A DNA stretch of 64,000 nucleotides, taken from the NCBI GenBank assembly GCA_900538555.1, contig UPYI01000009.1, forward strand, positions 1 through 64,000. The letters are read 5' to 3'. This stretch comes from an uncultured Porphyromonadaceae bacterium (GTDB taxonomy: Bacteria; Bacteroidota; Bacteroidia; Bacteroidales; Barnesiellaceae). The first letter of the stretch is position 1, and each line of letters begins with the position of its first letter. Below, in pieces: positions 16,940 through 25,325 of this stretch. The notes beneath the pieces were generated by a model that saw nothing but the letters and a program-made list of their open reading frames with translations, was not told the DNA's origin and did not search any database. A program made the translations under genes and the position numbers.

Positions 16940-18352
16940 CTATCGACGGAATACTTTCAATTCATTACCATACGGCTTTTCTTGGATCGGTATCCCCCTA
17001 ACAGGGGCGGTTCCGCCCTCGACCGATCGGGACGGTGCAAATTTTTTCAATGGCGGTAGTTCCGGGAATCGGTCCAATCCATCGGTTCTAAAATCCGAAA
17101 GGGATAGTTTACGTTTTGTTGCCGACCGACCTTTCCGGGCAGCCTGGGTCTCGTAAATCGATGCTTCGCCGAGTTCTGCCCATGTTCCCATATCTATCCA
17201 ACCTTGTATCTTTCCTGTTACATTATCAATAAGCATATATAAAAATGCCAAAGTCGGTTCCGCCATATCACTGCATAAATAAAGTCCTTCCGTCTGCGAA
17301 TCTCGATTGAATGTCATGTACGGTAGATAAGCGGTTTTCTCGGCATTCATAACAAAAAGAACAATCGAGCCGGTATCGCCGGTTGTGAGTTTCAGCCCAT
17401 CTGCCATTAAAGAACCCGAAAAAAGGCGAAAACCTTCGGCTGTCGATTGTACCGGCAGTGCATATAACTGTTCCGGCGGAATATCAGAAACGATCGAAAG
17501 TACGCCAGACAACACTCCATGCAAAAAATAATTGAACATATAAAATTTTCCATCCATATTTTCGAACAATGTCGGTGTACAAGAATCAAGAGTAACCTCT
17601 CCACAGATATATCCCGGATAATTTTCTTGATCAGTAGATTCCTGTTCGCCAAGCGCCGAGTTATAAGACCATACATAATTGCCTTCTTTCAGTACACCGA
17701 CCGGCTCAATAGGTTTGACTTGCTCTACCCGCCAATATGCGCCTTCCACCGCTCCGCTATTGAAAGAAGAGGTTACCGCCTCCGATTCCACTCCGGAGAA
17801 ACCATCTTTCAAAAAACCTTGCGGGAAAGAGACCATTACGGTATAACTATAATTCGTTCGGTCGAGAACGACATCGCCCGGCAATTCCAGACTGATTTGG
17901 AGGTAACGTTCCGTATAATCATCGTTGTAAATCTGTTGAATTCGAATATTGGTATCCGAAAAAAGTCCGGATGCCACCTCCGACGCTCTCAGCAACTGTC
18001 CAGCCTCATCGTATTCCGTCTGAATGACATTATAAGAGGGAAAAGCAGAGATAGGGTCGAGAGCAGTACTAAATCCTATATACACTTCATTTAAATCATA
18101 CACCTTTAAGGGACTAAACGAAAAAACTCCCGCATAACCGGAAAAGTCCACCCGTCCTTCTTTCGATAACAACGTCGAAGGCTCGACGGAATAAAAATTC
18201 ATCTTGATGCTGTCGATTTCTGACGGAATCTCCGTTGAATAACTGCCATTAGAATAATGGATTCCCATGACCCTTACCTGCTTCTGTTGTGCGAAAAGAG
18301 GTAAAACCATCGCCAAGCAAAGCCATACGAAAATATATCTGATCTGTTTCAT
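16940..18352 (-). CDS. Exported protein of unknown function, second copy of duplicated cassette (B2)
   Basis: This 470-residue protein has a signal peptide (MKQIRYIFVWLCLAMVLPLF) nearly identical to that of its paralogue at 19013-20338. Shared blocks include SGYAGVFSFS, EYDEAGQLLRASEVASGLF, YSYTVMVSFPQGF, AYWRVEQVKPIEPVGVLKEG and KRKLSLSDFRTDGLDRFP. The predicted content is beta-rich with no catalytic motif. It extends about 28 residues past the point where the paralogue stops. It follows the small A2 gene by 13 nt. I do not recognise the family; with the sorting-domain partner it may be part of a surface structure, which is inference. Confidence 0.75.
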   Translation of the reverse strand: MKQIRYIFVWLCLAMVLPLFAQQKQVRVMGIHYSNGSYSTEIPSEIDSIKMNFYSVEPSTLLSKEGRVDFSGYAGVFSFSPLKVYDLNEVYIGFSTALDPISAFPSYNVIQTEYDEAGQLLRASEVASGLFSDTNIRIQQIYNDDYTERYLQISLELPGDVVLDRTNYSYTVMVSFPQGFLKDGFSGVESEAVTSSFNSGAVEGAYWRVEQVKPIEPVGVLKEGNYVWSYNSALGEQESTDQENYPGYICGEVTLDSCTPTLFENMDGKFYMFNYFLHGVLSGVLSIVSDIPPEQLYALPVQSTAEGFRLFSGSLMADGLKLTTGDTGSIVLFVMNAEKTAYLPYMTFNRDSQTEGLYLCSDMAEPTLAFLYMLIDNVTGKIQGWIDMGTWAELGEASIYETQAARKGRSATKRKLSLSDFRTDGLDRFPELPPLKKFAPSRSVEGGTAPVRGIPIQEKPYGNELKVFRR

Positions 18353-18365
18353 TGTCTTTTAATAT

Positions 18366-18878
18366 TTAAGGTTTTACAATTTTTTGAATTTGCACAGAAC
18401 TTCCGGTCTCGACACGCACCACATATACGCCCGACGGATACTCCTGCATCGGAACAAGGCTCTCCGTATCTTGCAAAGCAACCGTCTGCAACATCCTGCC
18501 CTGCAAATCGAACAGCCGTGCCGTCCCCGGCTGGCTCGTGACTCTTACCGCATCGGCTGCCCGGTCGTAAACCACCGAGAAAGCCCCCTCCTCCGGAGCT
18601 TCGGCAAATGCACCTCCGCCCGCATCGGAAAAAGTCAGAACGAGAAAATCGGTAAAAGGATAGGTGTCAGGCTGCTCCGTCCCGACCTGATACAGCAACA
18701 TCGCGGTATCGGTAAACGTAATTTTCCGGAATCGTTCGATAGCGTATTTTTGCGCCTGCCCGTCTACGGAATTTCCCACATAAAGGTATTCCGGTTCTCC
18801 GGCTTGTGACCCCAACGCAATGAAAGACATCACGCACAAGAACAAGCCTCGTCTATAAAAATGTGTCATACAATCCAT
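18366..18878 (-). CDS. Small exported protein with type IX-like C-terminal sorting domain, second copy (A2)
   Basis: The 170-residue protein has a signal peptide (about 1-24), a short beta module EPEYLYVGN...YAIERFRKITF, and a C-terminal domain of the Por/T9SS type: ARLFDLQGRMLQTVALQD, YPSGVYVVRV and the Lys-containing end IQKIVKP. In Bacteroidota such tails direct passage through the type IX secretion system and surface anchoring. No T9SS structural gene is in this window, so whether it is used is open. The start is set at MDCMTHF, which is shared with paralogue A1; two upstream in-frame Met codons exist. Confidence 0.72.
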   Translation of the reverse strand: MDCMTHFYRRGLFLCVMSFIALGSQAGEPEYLYVGNSVDGQAQKYAIERFRKITFTDTAMLLYQVGTEQPDTYPFTDFLVLTFSDAGGGAFAEAPEEGAFSVVYDRAADAVRVTSQPGTARLFDLQGRMLQTVALQDTESLVPMQEYPSGVYVVRVETGSSVQIQKIVKP

Positions 18879-19012
18879 ATTTATATTATTACCAATCATC
18901 AACCTTGCGGAAACGATCGTCCAGACTTTCATCGAAGAAATCCGTCTTTCGACAGAAAACACGATAACCCGTAAATATCGTCTCCCTTAAAAAGATTGTC
19001 TCTGCCCTCGAT

Positions 19013-20338
19013 TTACCGAGAAGGTGTGAATTTTTTCAACGCAGGTAATTGTTTGGGGAAACGATCCAATCCATCGGTCTTGAAGTCCGATACGGAAAGT
19101 TTACGTTTCAGCGCAGACGGGGTTTTCACGCCGTAGGCTGCCGAAGTCTGATAGTTCGATGCCTCACCGAATTCTACCCAAGAACCCATATCCATGTATC
19201 CTAACATTTCATTAGTAGCCTCGTTGATCAAGAAGTAAACGAAAAGGGTATTTTCTGTCTCCGGATAGTACAGATAGATTCCAGAGGATTCTGCGTCCGG
19301 ATTGAATACCATATTTTTACTTTCGAGATACAAATCCTCGCCTTCAAGTCTGCAAACGAAGAGACCGATCGAACCGGTGCCACCGTTGTTAAGTTCCAGC
19401 CCAGAAGCCATTAAGGTACCGGATAAAACAGAGAACGTGCCGTCGGCATTCGAAGCTACCGGTGTAGCATAGAGATTTTCCTGCGGAAGGTCAAAAACAA
19501 TCGAAAGCAGTCCATCCAACAGATAATCTACCGAATACGTTACTTCGTCTACACCTTCGAACGATTCCGGAGTACAAGCGCGAAGCGACACTTCACCACC
19601 GATATATCCCAGATAACCGGGTTGCTCTCCCGATTGTTCTTCGGCAAATGCCGAGTCATAAAGCCATACGTAGCCACCTTCTTTCAGTACACCTACCGGC
19701 TCTACGGGCTTGACTTGCTCTACCCGCCAATATGCTCCTTCCACCACTCCGCCGTTGAAGGAAGAAACTACCGCCTCCGAACCCACCCCGGAGAGTTTAT
19801 CTCTCACAAAACCTTGCGGGAAAGAGACCAATACGGTATAGCTATAATTCACTTGATCGAGGACAACTTCACTCGGCAATGTCAGACTGATTTGTAAACA
19901 CCGTTCGCCACTCGGAGCAGAATCGAAATCAGCTTTCATATCAGAAAAGAGATCGAAGAGACCGGATGCCACTTCCGATGCTCTCAGCAACTGCCCCGCC
20001 TCGTCGTATTCCGTCCGAATGACACTATAAGTAGCAGGATCACCCAGAATTATATTACCATCCATCCTCTTTCCATCCGAATCATACACCGTTGGGATAC
20101 TAAACGAAAAAACGCCCGTATAACCGGAAGATTCCATCCGCCCCTCGTTCAGAAACAACACCGAAGGCTCAACGGAAAGAATATCCATAGTGATGCTGTC
20201 GATCCTCGACGGGTTATAAAGAGTAGAACCGCCATTTTTATAATAAGTCTCCATGAACCGTATCTGCTTCTGTTGTGCGAAAAGAGGCAAAACCATTGCC
20301 AAACAAAGCCATACGAAAATATATCTGATCTGTTTCAT
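19013..20338 (-). CDS. Exported protein of unknown function, first copy of duplicated cassette (B1)
   Basis: A 441-residue paralogue of the 16940-18352 protein, alike along its whole length. It shares the signal peptide, the IDSI-M-VEPS segment near residue 50, SGYTGVFSFS, the EYDEAGQLLRASEVASGLF block and the KRKLSVSDFKTDGLDRFP end. The middle is most divergent, for instance around the LYATPV segment. It ends at TAA (19013-19015) where the other copy continues in the same frame. It lies 14 nt after A1. No enzyme motif is seen; beta-sandwich surface modules seem likely. Confidence 0.75.
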   Translation of the reverse strand: MKQIRYIFVWLCLAMVLPLFAQQKQIRFMETYYKNGGSTLYNPSRIDSITMDILSVEPSVLFLNEGRMESSGYTGVFSFSIPTVYDSDGKRMDGNIILGDPATYSVIRTEYDEAGQLLRASEVASGLFDLFSDMKADFDSAPSGERCLQISLTLPSEVVLDQVNYSYTVLVSFPQGFVRDKLSGVGSEAVVSSFNGGVVEGAYWRVEQVKPVEPVGVLKEGGYVWLYDSAFAEEQSGEQPGYLGYIGGEVSLRACTPESFEGVDEVTYSVDYLLDGLLSIVFDLPQENLYATPVASNADGTFSVLSGTLMASGLELNNGGTGSIGLFVCRLEGEDLYLESKNMVFNPDAESSGIYLYYPETENTLFVYFLINEATNEMLGYMDMGSWVEFGEASNYQTSAAYGVKTPSALKRKLSVSDFKTDGLDRFPKQLPALKKFTPSR

Positions 20339-20352
20339 TGTCTTTTAATATT

Positions 20353-20859
20353 TTAAGGTTTTACAATTTTTTGAATTCGCACAGAACTTCCGGTCTCGAC
20401 GCGCACCACATATACGCCCGACGGATACTCCTGCATCGGAACAAAGCTCTCCGTATCTTGCAAAGCAACCGTCTGCAACAACCTGCCCTGCAAATCGAAC
20501 AGCCGAGCCGTCCCCGGCTGGCTCGTAACTCTTACCGCATCGGCTGCCCGGTCGTAAACCACCGAGAAAGCCCCCGCCTCCGGAGCTTCGACAAACGCAC
20601 CTCCCGCTTCGGAAAAAGCCAGAACGAGAAAATCGGTGAAAGGATAGGTGTCGGGCTGCTCCGTCCCTACCTGATACAACAACATCGCGTCATCGGCAAA
20701 CGTAATCTTCCGGAACTGTTCGATAGGATACTTCATTATCTCTCCGCCCGTAACTCTCACATAAAGATACTCCGGCTCTTCGGCTTGTAATCCGAACGCA
20801 GCAAGAAACGCCACGAACAGAAGCAAGCCTCGTCGATAAAAATGTGTCATACAATCCAT
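20353..20859 (-). CDS. Small exported protein with type IX-like C-terminal sorting domain, first copy (A1)
   Basis: A 168-residue paralogue of A2: the same MDCMTHFYRRG signal start, an EEPEYLYVRV...IEQFRKITF beta module, the GTEQPDTYPFTDFLVL block, and the ARLFDLQGRLLQTVAL...YPSGVYVVRVETG...IQKIVKP end. It leads the A1-B1-A2-B2 run, which is probably one transcription unit with a 134-nt gap between the two cassettes. In-frame ATG 20880 is a possible alternative start. The role is unknown; a small surface or adaptor protein is an inference. Confidence 0.72.
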   Translation of the reverse strand: MDCMTHFYRRGLLLFVAFLAAFGLQAEEPEYLYVRVTGGEIMKYPIEQFRKITFADDAMLLYQVGTEQPDTYPFTDFLVLAFSEAGGAFVEAPEAGAFSVVYDRAADAVRVTSQPGTARLFDLQGRLLQTVALQDTESFVPMQEYPSGVYVVRVETGSSVRIQKIVKP

Positions 20860-21017
20860 ATTTATATCATTAACAATCATACCCTTTCCTTACATAACCA
20901 TTCCGGAAACCGGAACTTCATACAATTAATCTCCGCTTCGAGAAACCAGCACTGACGATTTTCCTCCCTCAGAAAAATATCCGGTCTACGGCTTCAAACC
21001 CTTCCACTATTTTCCAA

Positions 21018-21224
21018 TTGACTATTTCCAATATTCAAGAAATAGAAGATAAAGCTTATCGAAGTTTTCTCGCAATCGTATTATCTGATATCCAAAATAC
21101 ATCCAACCCCGGATCGATATTGCAAAAACTCATTACCGCAGCAAATATAAACCAACAAAGAAGAATTATATCAATTTTATTTAAAAATAAAACAAATTCA
21201 TACAAAATAGTAATATTATTATAG
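21018..21224 (+). other. Orphan AT-rich open frame, possible gene remnant
   Basis: In the 856-nt gap between A1 and mutY, an AT-rich stretch has an open frame without a convincing start (TTG only; the frame stays open upstream with no ATG). The translation looks helical and protein-like (NPGSILQKLITAANINQQRR) but has no recognised relative, promoter or terminator. It may be a decayed gene. Positions 20860-21017 and 21225-21389 show nothing else. Confidence 0.2.
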
Positions 21225-21389
21225 ATATAATATTTAATAATATATACAATAATTATCACCTATAAATCAAAAAAAAAATCGCAAATACCCCCTTTCGGGA
21301 TTTGAGACTCACAAACCGACACAATATGCATCAAAAAATAACCATCGTTGAAATGAACCGAACGCAGAGTCCCCTACCCTAAAAAGCAT

Positions 21390-21620
21390 GGAGATGAACG
21401 TTTTCGACAAGCCGAGGGCAGAGCCGAACAAGGTTCGGGCTATGCCGAGGCGAGAAAAGGTGCATGAAAATGAACGTTTTCGATAAGCCGAGAGCAGAGC
21501 CGAACAAAGTTCGAGCTATGCCGAGCGAAGAAAAGGTGCATTACAATGAACGTTTTCGATAAGCCGAGGGCAGAGCCGAACAAAGTTCGGGCTATGCCGA
21601 GGCGAGAAAAAGGGCATAAA
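21390..21620. repeat. Palindromic repeat form A, three tandem copies
   Basis: Three head-to-tail units with period 76 (AACGTTTTCG at 21397, 21473 and 21549), each with an inverted pair such as CCGAACAAAGTTCGG and ending in CGAGAAAAGGTGCAT. There are no variable spacers, so it is not CRISPR. It lies downstream of mutY. Confidence 0.85.
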
Positions 21621-21715
21621 TATAAACAAACTTAAACTGACGGTGTCGAGACACAGCACACATCATTAATCAACCGATCGAAAGAAATCGTACCGGAACT
21701 TACATTCTGTTCCGG

Positions 21716-22801
21716 CTACCGTTCGAGATAAATCTCCGTAAGACGAGCTACGGCATAGTCGTCCAACTCCGATTCGCTCACACGCTTATATTCCGCAAGG
21801 AGTACAGGCGAAGGGATTTCTATTTCCACCCGATAAAAAGCCGCATGAATGATCCGGTGCGAAAGGACGTGCTTGCAACGATACGGTTCACCGGAAAAAC
21901 AAACGGGCGACGTACGACCGAAAAGTTCCCCGAAAGCATCGGTCTCCGACAGGTCTGCCCACTCCATCGGCTCATCCGTCTCTATCAACGGAAACTCATA
22001 CAGGTTGCGCCAAATATCATTTCCCTCACGTCGGCGAATCCAAGTGTCGCCTCCGCATACGATGTGAAAATAATGGAAATAACGAGGCCTCACAGCAGTT
22101 TTTCCCTGCTTTACGGGCAGTTGCTCCACCCTGCCGGAGGCATACGCCAGACACTTGTCCGACAACGGACAGAGTTCACAACGGGGTGAACGGGGCACAC
22201 ATTGTAATGCGCCCAACTCCATTAACGCCTGATTGTACAGTCCGGGCTGGTTCCGGTCGAGCAAACGTTCCGCCAGTTCGGCAAAAAGTTTCTTCCCCGC
22301 CCCTGTATCGATCGGAGTATCTATATCGAACAATCGGGAAAGCACCCGATACACATTCCCATCGACTACGGCATAGGGCATACCGTAGGCAAACGAGACG
22401 ATTGCCGCCGCCGTATAGTCGCCGATGCCTTTCAATGCCCGCACACCGTCATACGAACGGGGGAACTCCCCACCGTAATCAGCCAGCATACATTTAGCCG
22501 CCGCATGCAGATTGCGTGCCCGGCTATAATATCCGAGTCCCTGCCAATATTTCATTACCTCATCCTCTTCCGCCAACGCCAACGAACGGATATCGGGGAA
22601 ACGCCCGACAAAACGCAGGTAGTAGTCCAGCCCCTGTACCACGCGAGTCTGCTGTAAGATAATTTCGGAAATCCAGATCCGATACGGATCGGCGGTATTA
22701 CGCCACGGCAAGTCGCGGCGAAACTCGGCATACCACTCCAACAGCGGGCGTGAGAACGGTGCGGTGTCCTGCAAAGACATATCGGTATTTTTCTTTTTCA
22801 T
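21716..22801 (-). CDS. mutY: Adenine DNA glycosylase MutY
   Basis: MutY removes adenine paired with 8-oxoguanine. The 361-residue protein has PYRIWISEIILQQTRV (Glu46), the helix-hairpin-helix ALKGIGDYTAAAI, VVDGNVYRV (catalytic Asp147), and the iron-sulphur Cys set C-X6-C-X2-C-X5-C near residues 202-218. A C-terminal NUDIX-like 8-oxoG recognition domain follows. The start is set at ATG 22801 (MKKKNTD). In many Bacteroidales mutY sits beside ssb; here it does not. Confidence 0.95.
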   Translation of the reverse strand: MKKKNTDMSLQDTAPFSRPLLEWYAEFRRDLPWRNTADPYRIWISEIILQQTRVVQGLDYYLRFVGRFPDIRSLALAEEDEVMKYWQGLGYYSRARNLHAAAKCMLADYGGEFPRSYDGVRALKGIGDYTAAAIVSFAYGMPYAVVDGNVYRVLSRLFDIDTPIDTGAGKKLFAELAERLLDRNQPGLYNQALMELGALQCVPRSPRCELCPLSDKCLAYASGRVEQLPVKQGKTAVRPRYFHYFHIVCGGDTWIRRREGNDIWRNLYEFPLIETDEPMEWADLSETDAFGELFGRTSPVCFSGEPYRCKHVLSHRIIHAAFYRVEIEIPSPVLLAEYKRVSESELDDYAVARLTEIYLER

Positions 22802-22820
22802 TGTATGCAAAACGGTACAT

Positions 22821-22858
22821 CGGCAGAAACTGCCGGAATACATCCTGCCGCAAAATTA
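22821..22858 (-). promoter_or_regulatory. mutY promoter and leader hairpin
   Basis: TAATTTTG (22851-22858, minus) lies 49 nt before the start codon. The leader contains the perfect hairpin CGGCAGAAACTGCCG (22821-22835). Confidence 0.55.
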
Positions 22859-22931
22859 TAAAAAAGACGACGTATCGAAAATAAAAGAGTGCAGGTTTCG
22901 GCAAATGCATCGTTTTGTCGTTTTTTATCCC

Positions 22932-22939
22932 TACTTTTG
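22932..22939 (+). promoter_or_regulatory. -7 box of the DUF3843 gene
   Basis: TACTTTTG lies 23 nt before the ATG at 22963, divergent from the mutY promoter. Confidence 0.55.
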
Positions 22940-22962
22940 CAATATCATACACATAAAAAACA

Positions 22963-24282
22963 ATGGAAAAGAAAAAGAACAATATTTATAGCAGCGACTG
23001 GTTGCAACTGCATCCTTATCAGAATTCGGCACGTACCGATTTTTACTACACGCAAATCGCCAACCGCATACTGCACCGCATCGCACCGCTGTTCGATTCG
23101 ACAGACGAGGATTTTCTGACCCTCTCCGAAAGTGAACAAAAAGAGTTGAGTTGCATACTGGCGGCATATTTCGAGGATGCTATCTCCCAAACCGGAATGT
23201 TCCGCGCATTCCGGCAGTTGCATCGCGCCCGCTACGGCACTCCCGTACCGTTCTTCCCGATCGGTAATGAATATGCCGACGAAGAAATCAACAAGGAAGA
23301 CGTTCAATTCCTCGTATGGCACTACTTCATGCAGCTGAACAATCTGGAAATCCCGCTGCCTCCCGCCCTCGCCCTATTCGGGGAGATAGCAGAAAGTGTC
23401 ATGAAGATCCTCGACGAAGAATACGAGACCGCACCCGAAAACGAGAAGATGCAGGAATATTTCCGGTTTACCGACAAAGAGGCGGCAAACCTGCATCTGC
23501 TGCACTCCAAATTTTTCTGGTTGGGGACACAATCCTACCTGTTCGCCAACAACGGACTTATCCTGCAAGAAGAGGCGGAATCGCTTGCCGAACAAGCTAA
23601 AAACGACAATATGGAAGAACAGATTCCCGACATCGTGAATCTGCTTTGCAACGACTTCGGTTACAACAACACCACCGAACTGTTCGCCCTCTCACCGGCT
23701 CAATGGCTGGCAGAAATCGTCGGCGAAGGTTCTCCGGCTTACGCTCCGCTCCGGTCGATCGGTCAGAAATACACCGGCTACTTCCGCTTCGAAATGCAAG
23801 ACGGCGGGAAGCCCGGATTCCGGCATATCGCAACCGATAGAGCCTTTACCGTAAATCCCCAATCGCTCAACGGATTCCCCAAAGAGATGAAGGAGAACGG
23901 TGTGATATTATATACCGGATTGGTAGAATTCAACGGCGAATGGTGGCTGACCGGACAGACCCGAAGCTACGAAGAGAATGAAGAACTGCTCGACGAAATC
24001 TCTGCCAGCAACGACGAATACGAATTGTTCGAACCCGAGACGGAACTGCCCGACGAAGAGCAGGAAGCCATCCTTGCCGATCTGCTCGCGAACGATACTG
24101 CCGACGAAGAAAGTGAATATTCGCACCCCACATGGAATGCGTTGCTTTGTGACGAACTCGGCAAAAAGTTCCTGTACCGACAGATCGAAAAGCAACAACT
24201 GCCGGCTCTTGCCCCCATACAGCAGACCGACTTCCCGTTGAACGAAAACTTAAAATTCATACTCGACTATATCAAACGATAA
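22963..24282 (+). CDS. DUF3843-like protein of unknown function
   Basis: The 439-residue soluble protein has no signal peptide. It opens with a Lys/Asn-rich start then SSDWLQLHPYQNSARTDFYY, has a Trp/Phe-rich middle (VQFLVWHYFMQLNN; HSKFFWLGTQSYLF), and an acidic stretch at about 340-390. I assign it tentatively to DUF3843, a family confined to Bacteroidota with no known function. Its stop is 4 nt before the esterase start, so the two genes are almost certainly co-transcribed, yet the esterase is exported and this protein is cytosolic. No catalytic pattern is evident. Confidence 0.65.
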   Translation: MEKKKNNIYSSDWLQLHPYQNSARTDFYYTQIANRILHRIAPLFDSTDEDFLTLSESEQKELSCILAAYFEDAISQTGMFRAFRQLHRARYGTPVPFFPIGNEYADEEINKEDVQFLVWHYFMQLNNLEIPLPPALALFGEIAESVMKILDEEYETAPENEKMQEYFRFTDKEAANLHLLHSKFFWLGTQSYLFANNGLILQEEAESLAEQAKNDNMEEQIPDIVNLLCNDFGYNNTTELFALSPAQWLAEIVGEGSPAYAPLRSIGQKYTGYFRFEMQDGGKPGFRHIATDRAFTVNPQSLNGFPKEMKENGVILYTGLVEFNGEWWLTGQTRSYEENEELLDEISASNDEYELFEPETELPDEEQEAILADLLANDTADEESEYSHPTWNALLCDELGKKFLYRQIEKQQLPALAPIQQTDFPLNENLKFILDYIKR

Positions 24283-24286
24283 CCCC

Positions 24287-25120
24287 ATGAAACGACTATA
24301 CATGCTGGGCTTGCTTTGCTCGGCACTTTGCACGCTTTCCCTTCCGGCACAGAGAATCGAAACGGTTTCGGTACGAAGTGAAAAAATGAATCGGGAAATC
24401 CCGAATACCGTTATCTTGCCCGAAGGATATGCCACCGACACCACCCGGAATTACCCGGTTATCTACCTGTTGCATGGCTGCGGCGACAATTACCGGACAT
24501 GGGCTGAACGCACCAAAACCGATCTGCCGCAAATCGCCTCCGACAAAGGAATCATTTTTGTCTGCCCCGACGGGGAAAAAAGTTGGTATTGGGATAGTCC
24601 CTTACGCCCCGAATCGCAATTCGAGACCTACGTATCGAAAGAACTGGTAGAAGCCATCGACAGCCTCTACCGCACCATTCCAGACCGCACTGCCCGCGCA
24701 ATCGCCGGATTCAGCATGGGCGGGCACGGAGCTTTGTGGCTGTCGATTCACCATCCCGACACATACGGGGCAGTAGGCAGCATGAGCGGCGGAGCAGACA
24801 TCCGGCCGTTCCCCAAAAGCTGGGAGATGAGCAAACAGATCGGCGACTACCGGAAAAACAAAAAACGATGGAATGCCCACACCGTGATCAACCGGATACC
24901 GGAACTCAAAAACGGAGAATTGGAAATCATTATCGACTGCGGGTACGACGACTTTTTCTTCAAGGTAAACGAACGTCTGCATAAAGCTTTGATAAAGCGG
25001 GGAATTATGCACGATTACATCGTCCGTCCGGGAGCGCATACCCATCCGTATTGGAACAATGCCGTCGATTTCCAGATTCTCTTTTTCGAGAAATATTTTA
25101 AGAAGAACAAAAATCTGTGA
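24287..25120 (+). CDS. Exported alpha/beta-hydrolase of the esterase D/feruloyl esterase type
   Basis: The 277-residue protein has a signal peptide (about 1-21), then the PF00756-type fold: YPVIYLLHGCGDN (oxyanion region), AIAGFSMGGHGAL with nucleophile Ser143, DCGYDDFFF (acid region) and GAHTHPYW with the catalytic His. The family includes S-formylglutathione hydrolases, acetyl-xylan and feruloyl esterases, and mycolyl transferases. Signal peptide and phylum favour a carbohydrate-ester substrate in the periplasm or at the surface. It lies 4 nt after the DUF3843-like gene. Confidence 0.85.
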   Translation: MKRLYMLGLLCSALCTLSLPAQRIETVSVRSEKMNREIPNTVILPEGYATDTTRNYPVIYLLHGCGDNYRTWAERTKTDLPQIASDKGIIFVCPDGEKSWYWDSPLRPESQFETYVSKELVEAIDSLYRTIPDRTARAIAGFSMGGHGALWLSIHHPDTYGAVGSMSGGADIRPFPKSWEMSKQIGDYRKNKKRWNAHTVINRIPELKNGELEIIIDCGYDDFFFKVNERLHKALIKRGIMHDYIVRPGAHTHPYWNNAVDFQILFFEKYFKKNKNL

Positions 25121-25197
25121 AAATTCGGTGAAGTGTTAATTAAAAAGCAAATAATAGCACAAACAATGTTAAATTAACACTCGATTTTCACACTTGA

Positions 25198-25302
25198 TTT
25201 GGAGAATAAAAAAACAAGCCATATATTTGTAGCATGTTTTTTCATAGTATTAGATTTAAGGTTTACAAAACGGGCTGTCGTGAGACAGCCTTTGTTTTTT
25301 TT
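25198..25302 (+). ncRNA. Small RNA candidate, copy 1 (promoter plus about 67-nt transcript)
   Basis: TTTG (25198-25201), a 20-nt gap and TATATTTG (25222-25229) form a full promoter. The predicted transcript, from about 25236, carries CATAGTATTAGATTTAAGG and ends in a classical terminator: GGCTGTC, loop GTGA, GACAGCC, then a T-run (25273-25302). No ORF of note lies inside. Its body and architecture recur at 26891-26970, 1.67 kb away. It sits just past the 3' end of dbpA, on the other strand. Confidence 0.7.
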
Positions 25303-25325
25303 CTTAACTCCGTGATAACCATATA

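Noticed and set aside
21390..21620. CRISPR array
   Set aside because: Period 76 with the whole unit conserved and no variable spacers; the same unit appears singly elsewhere.
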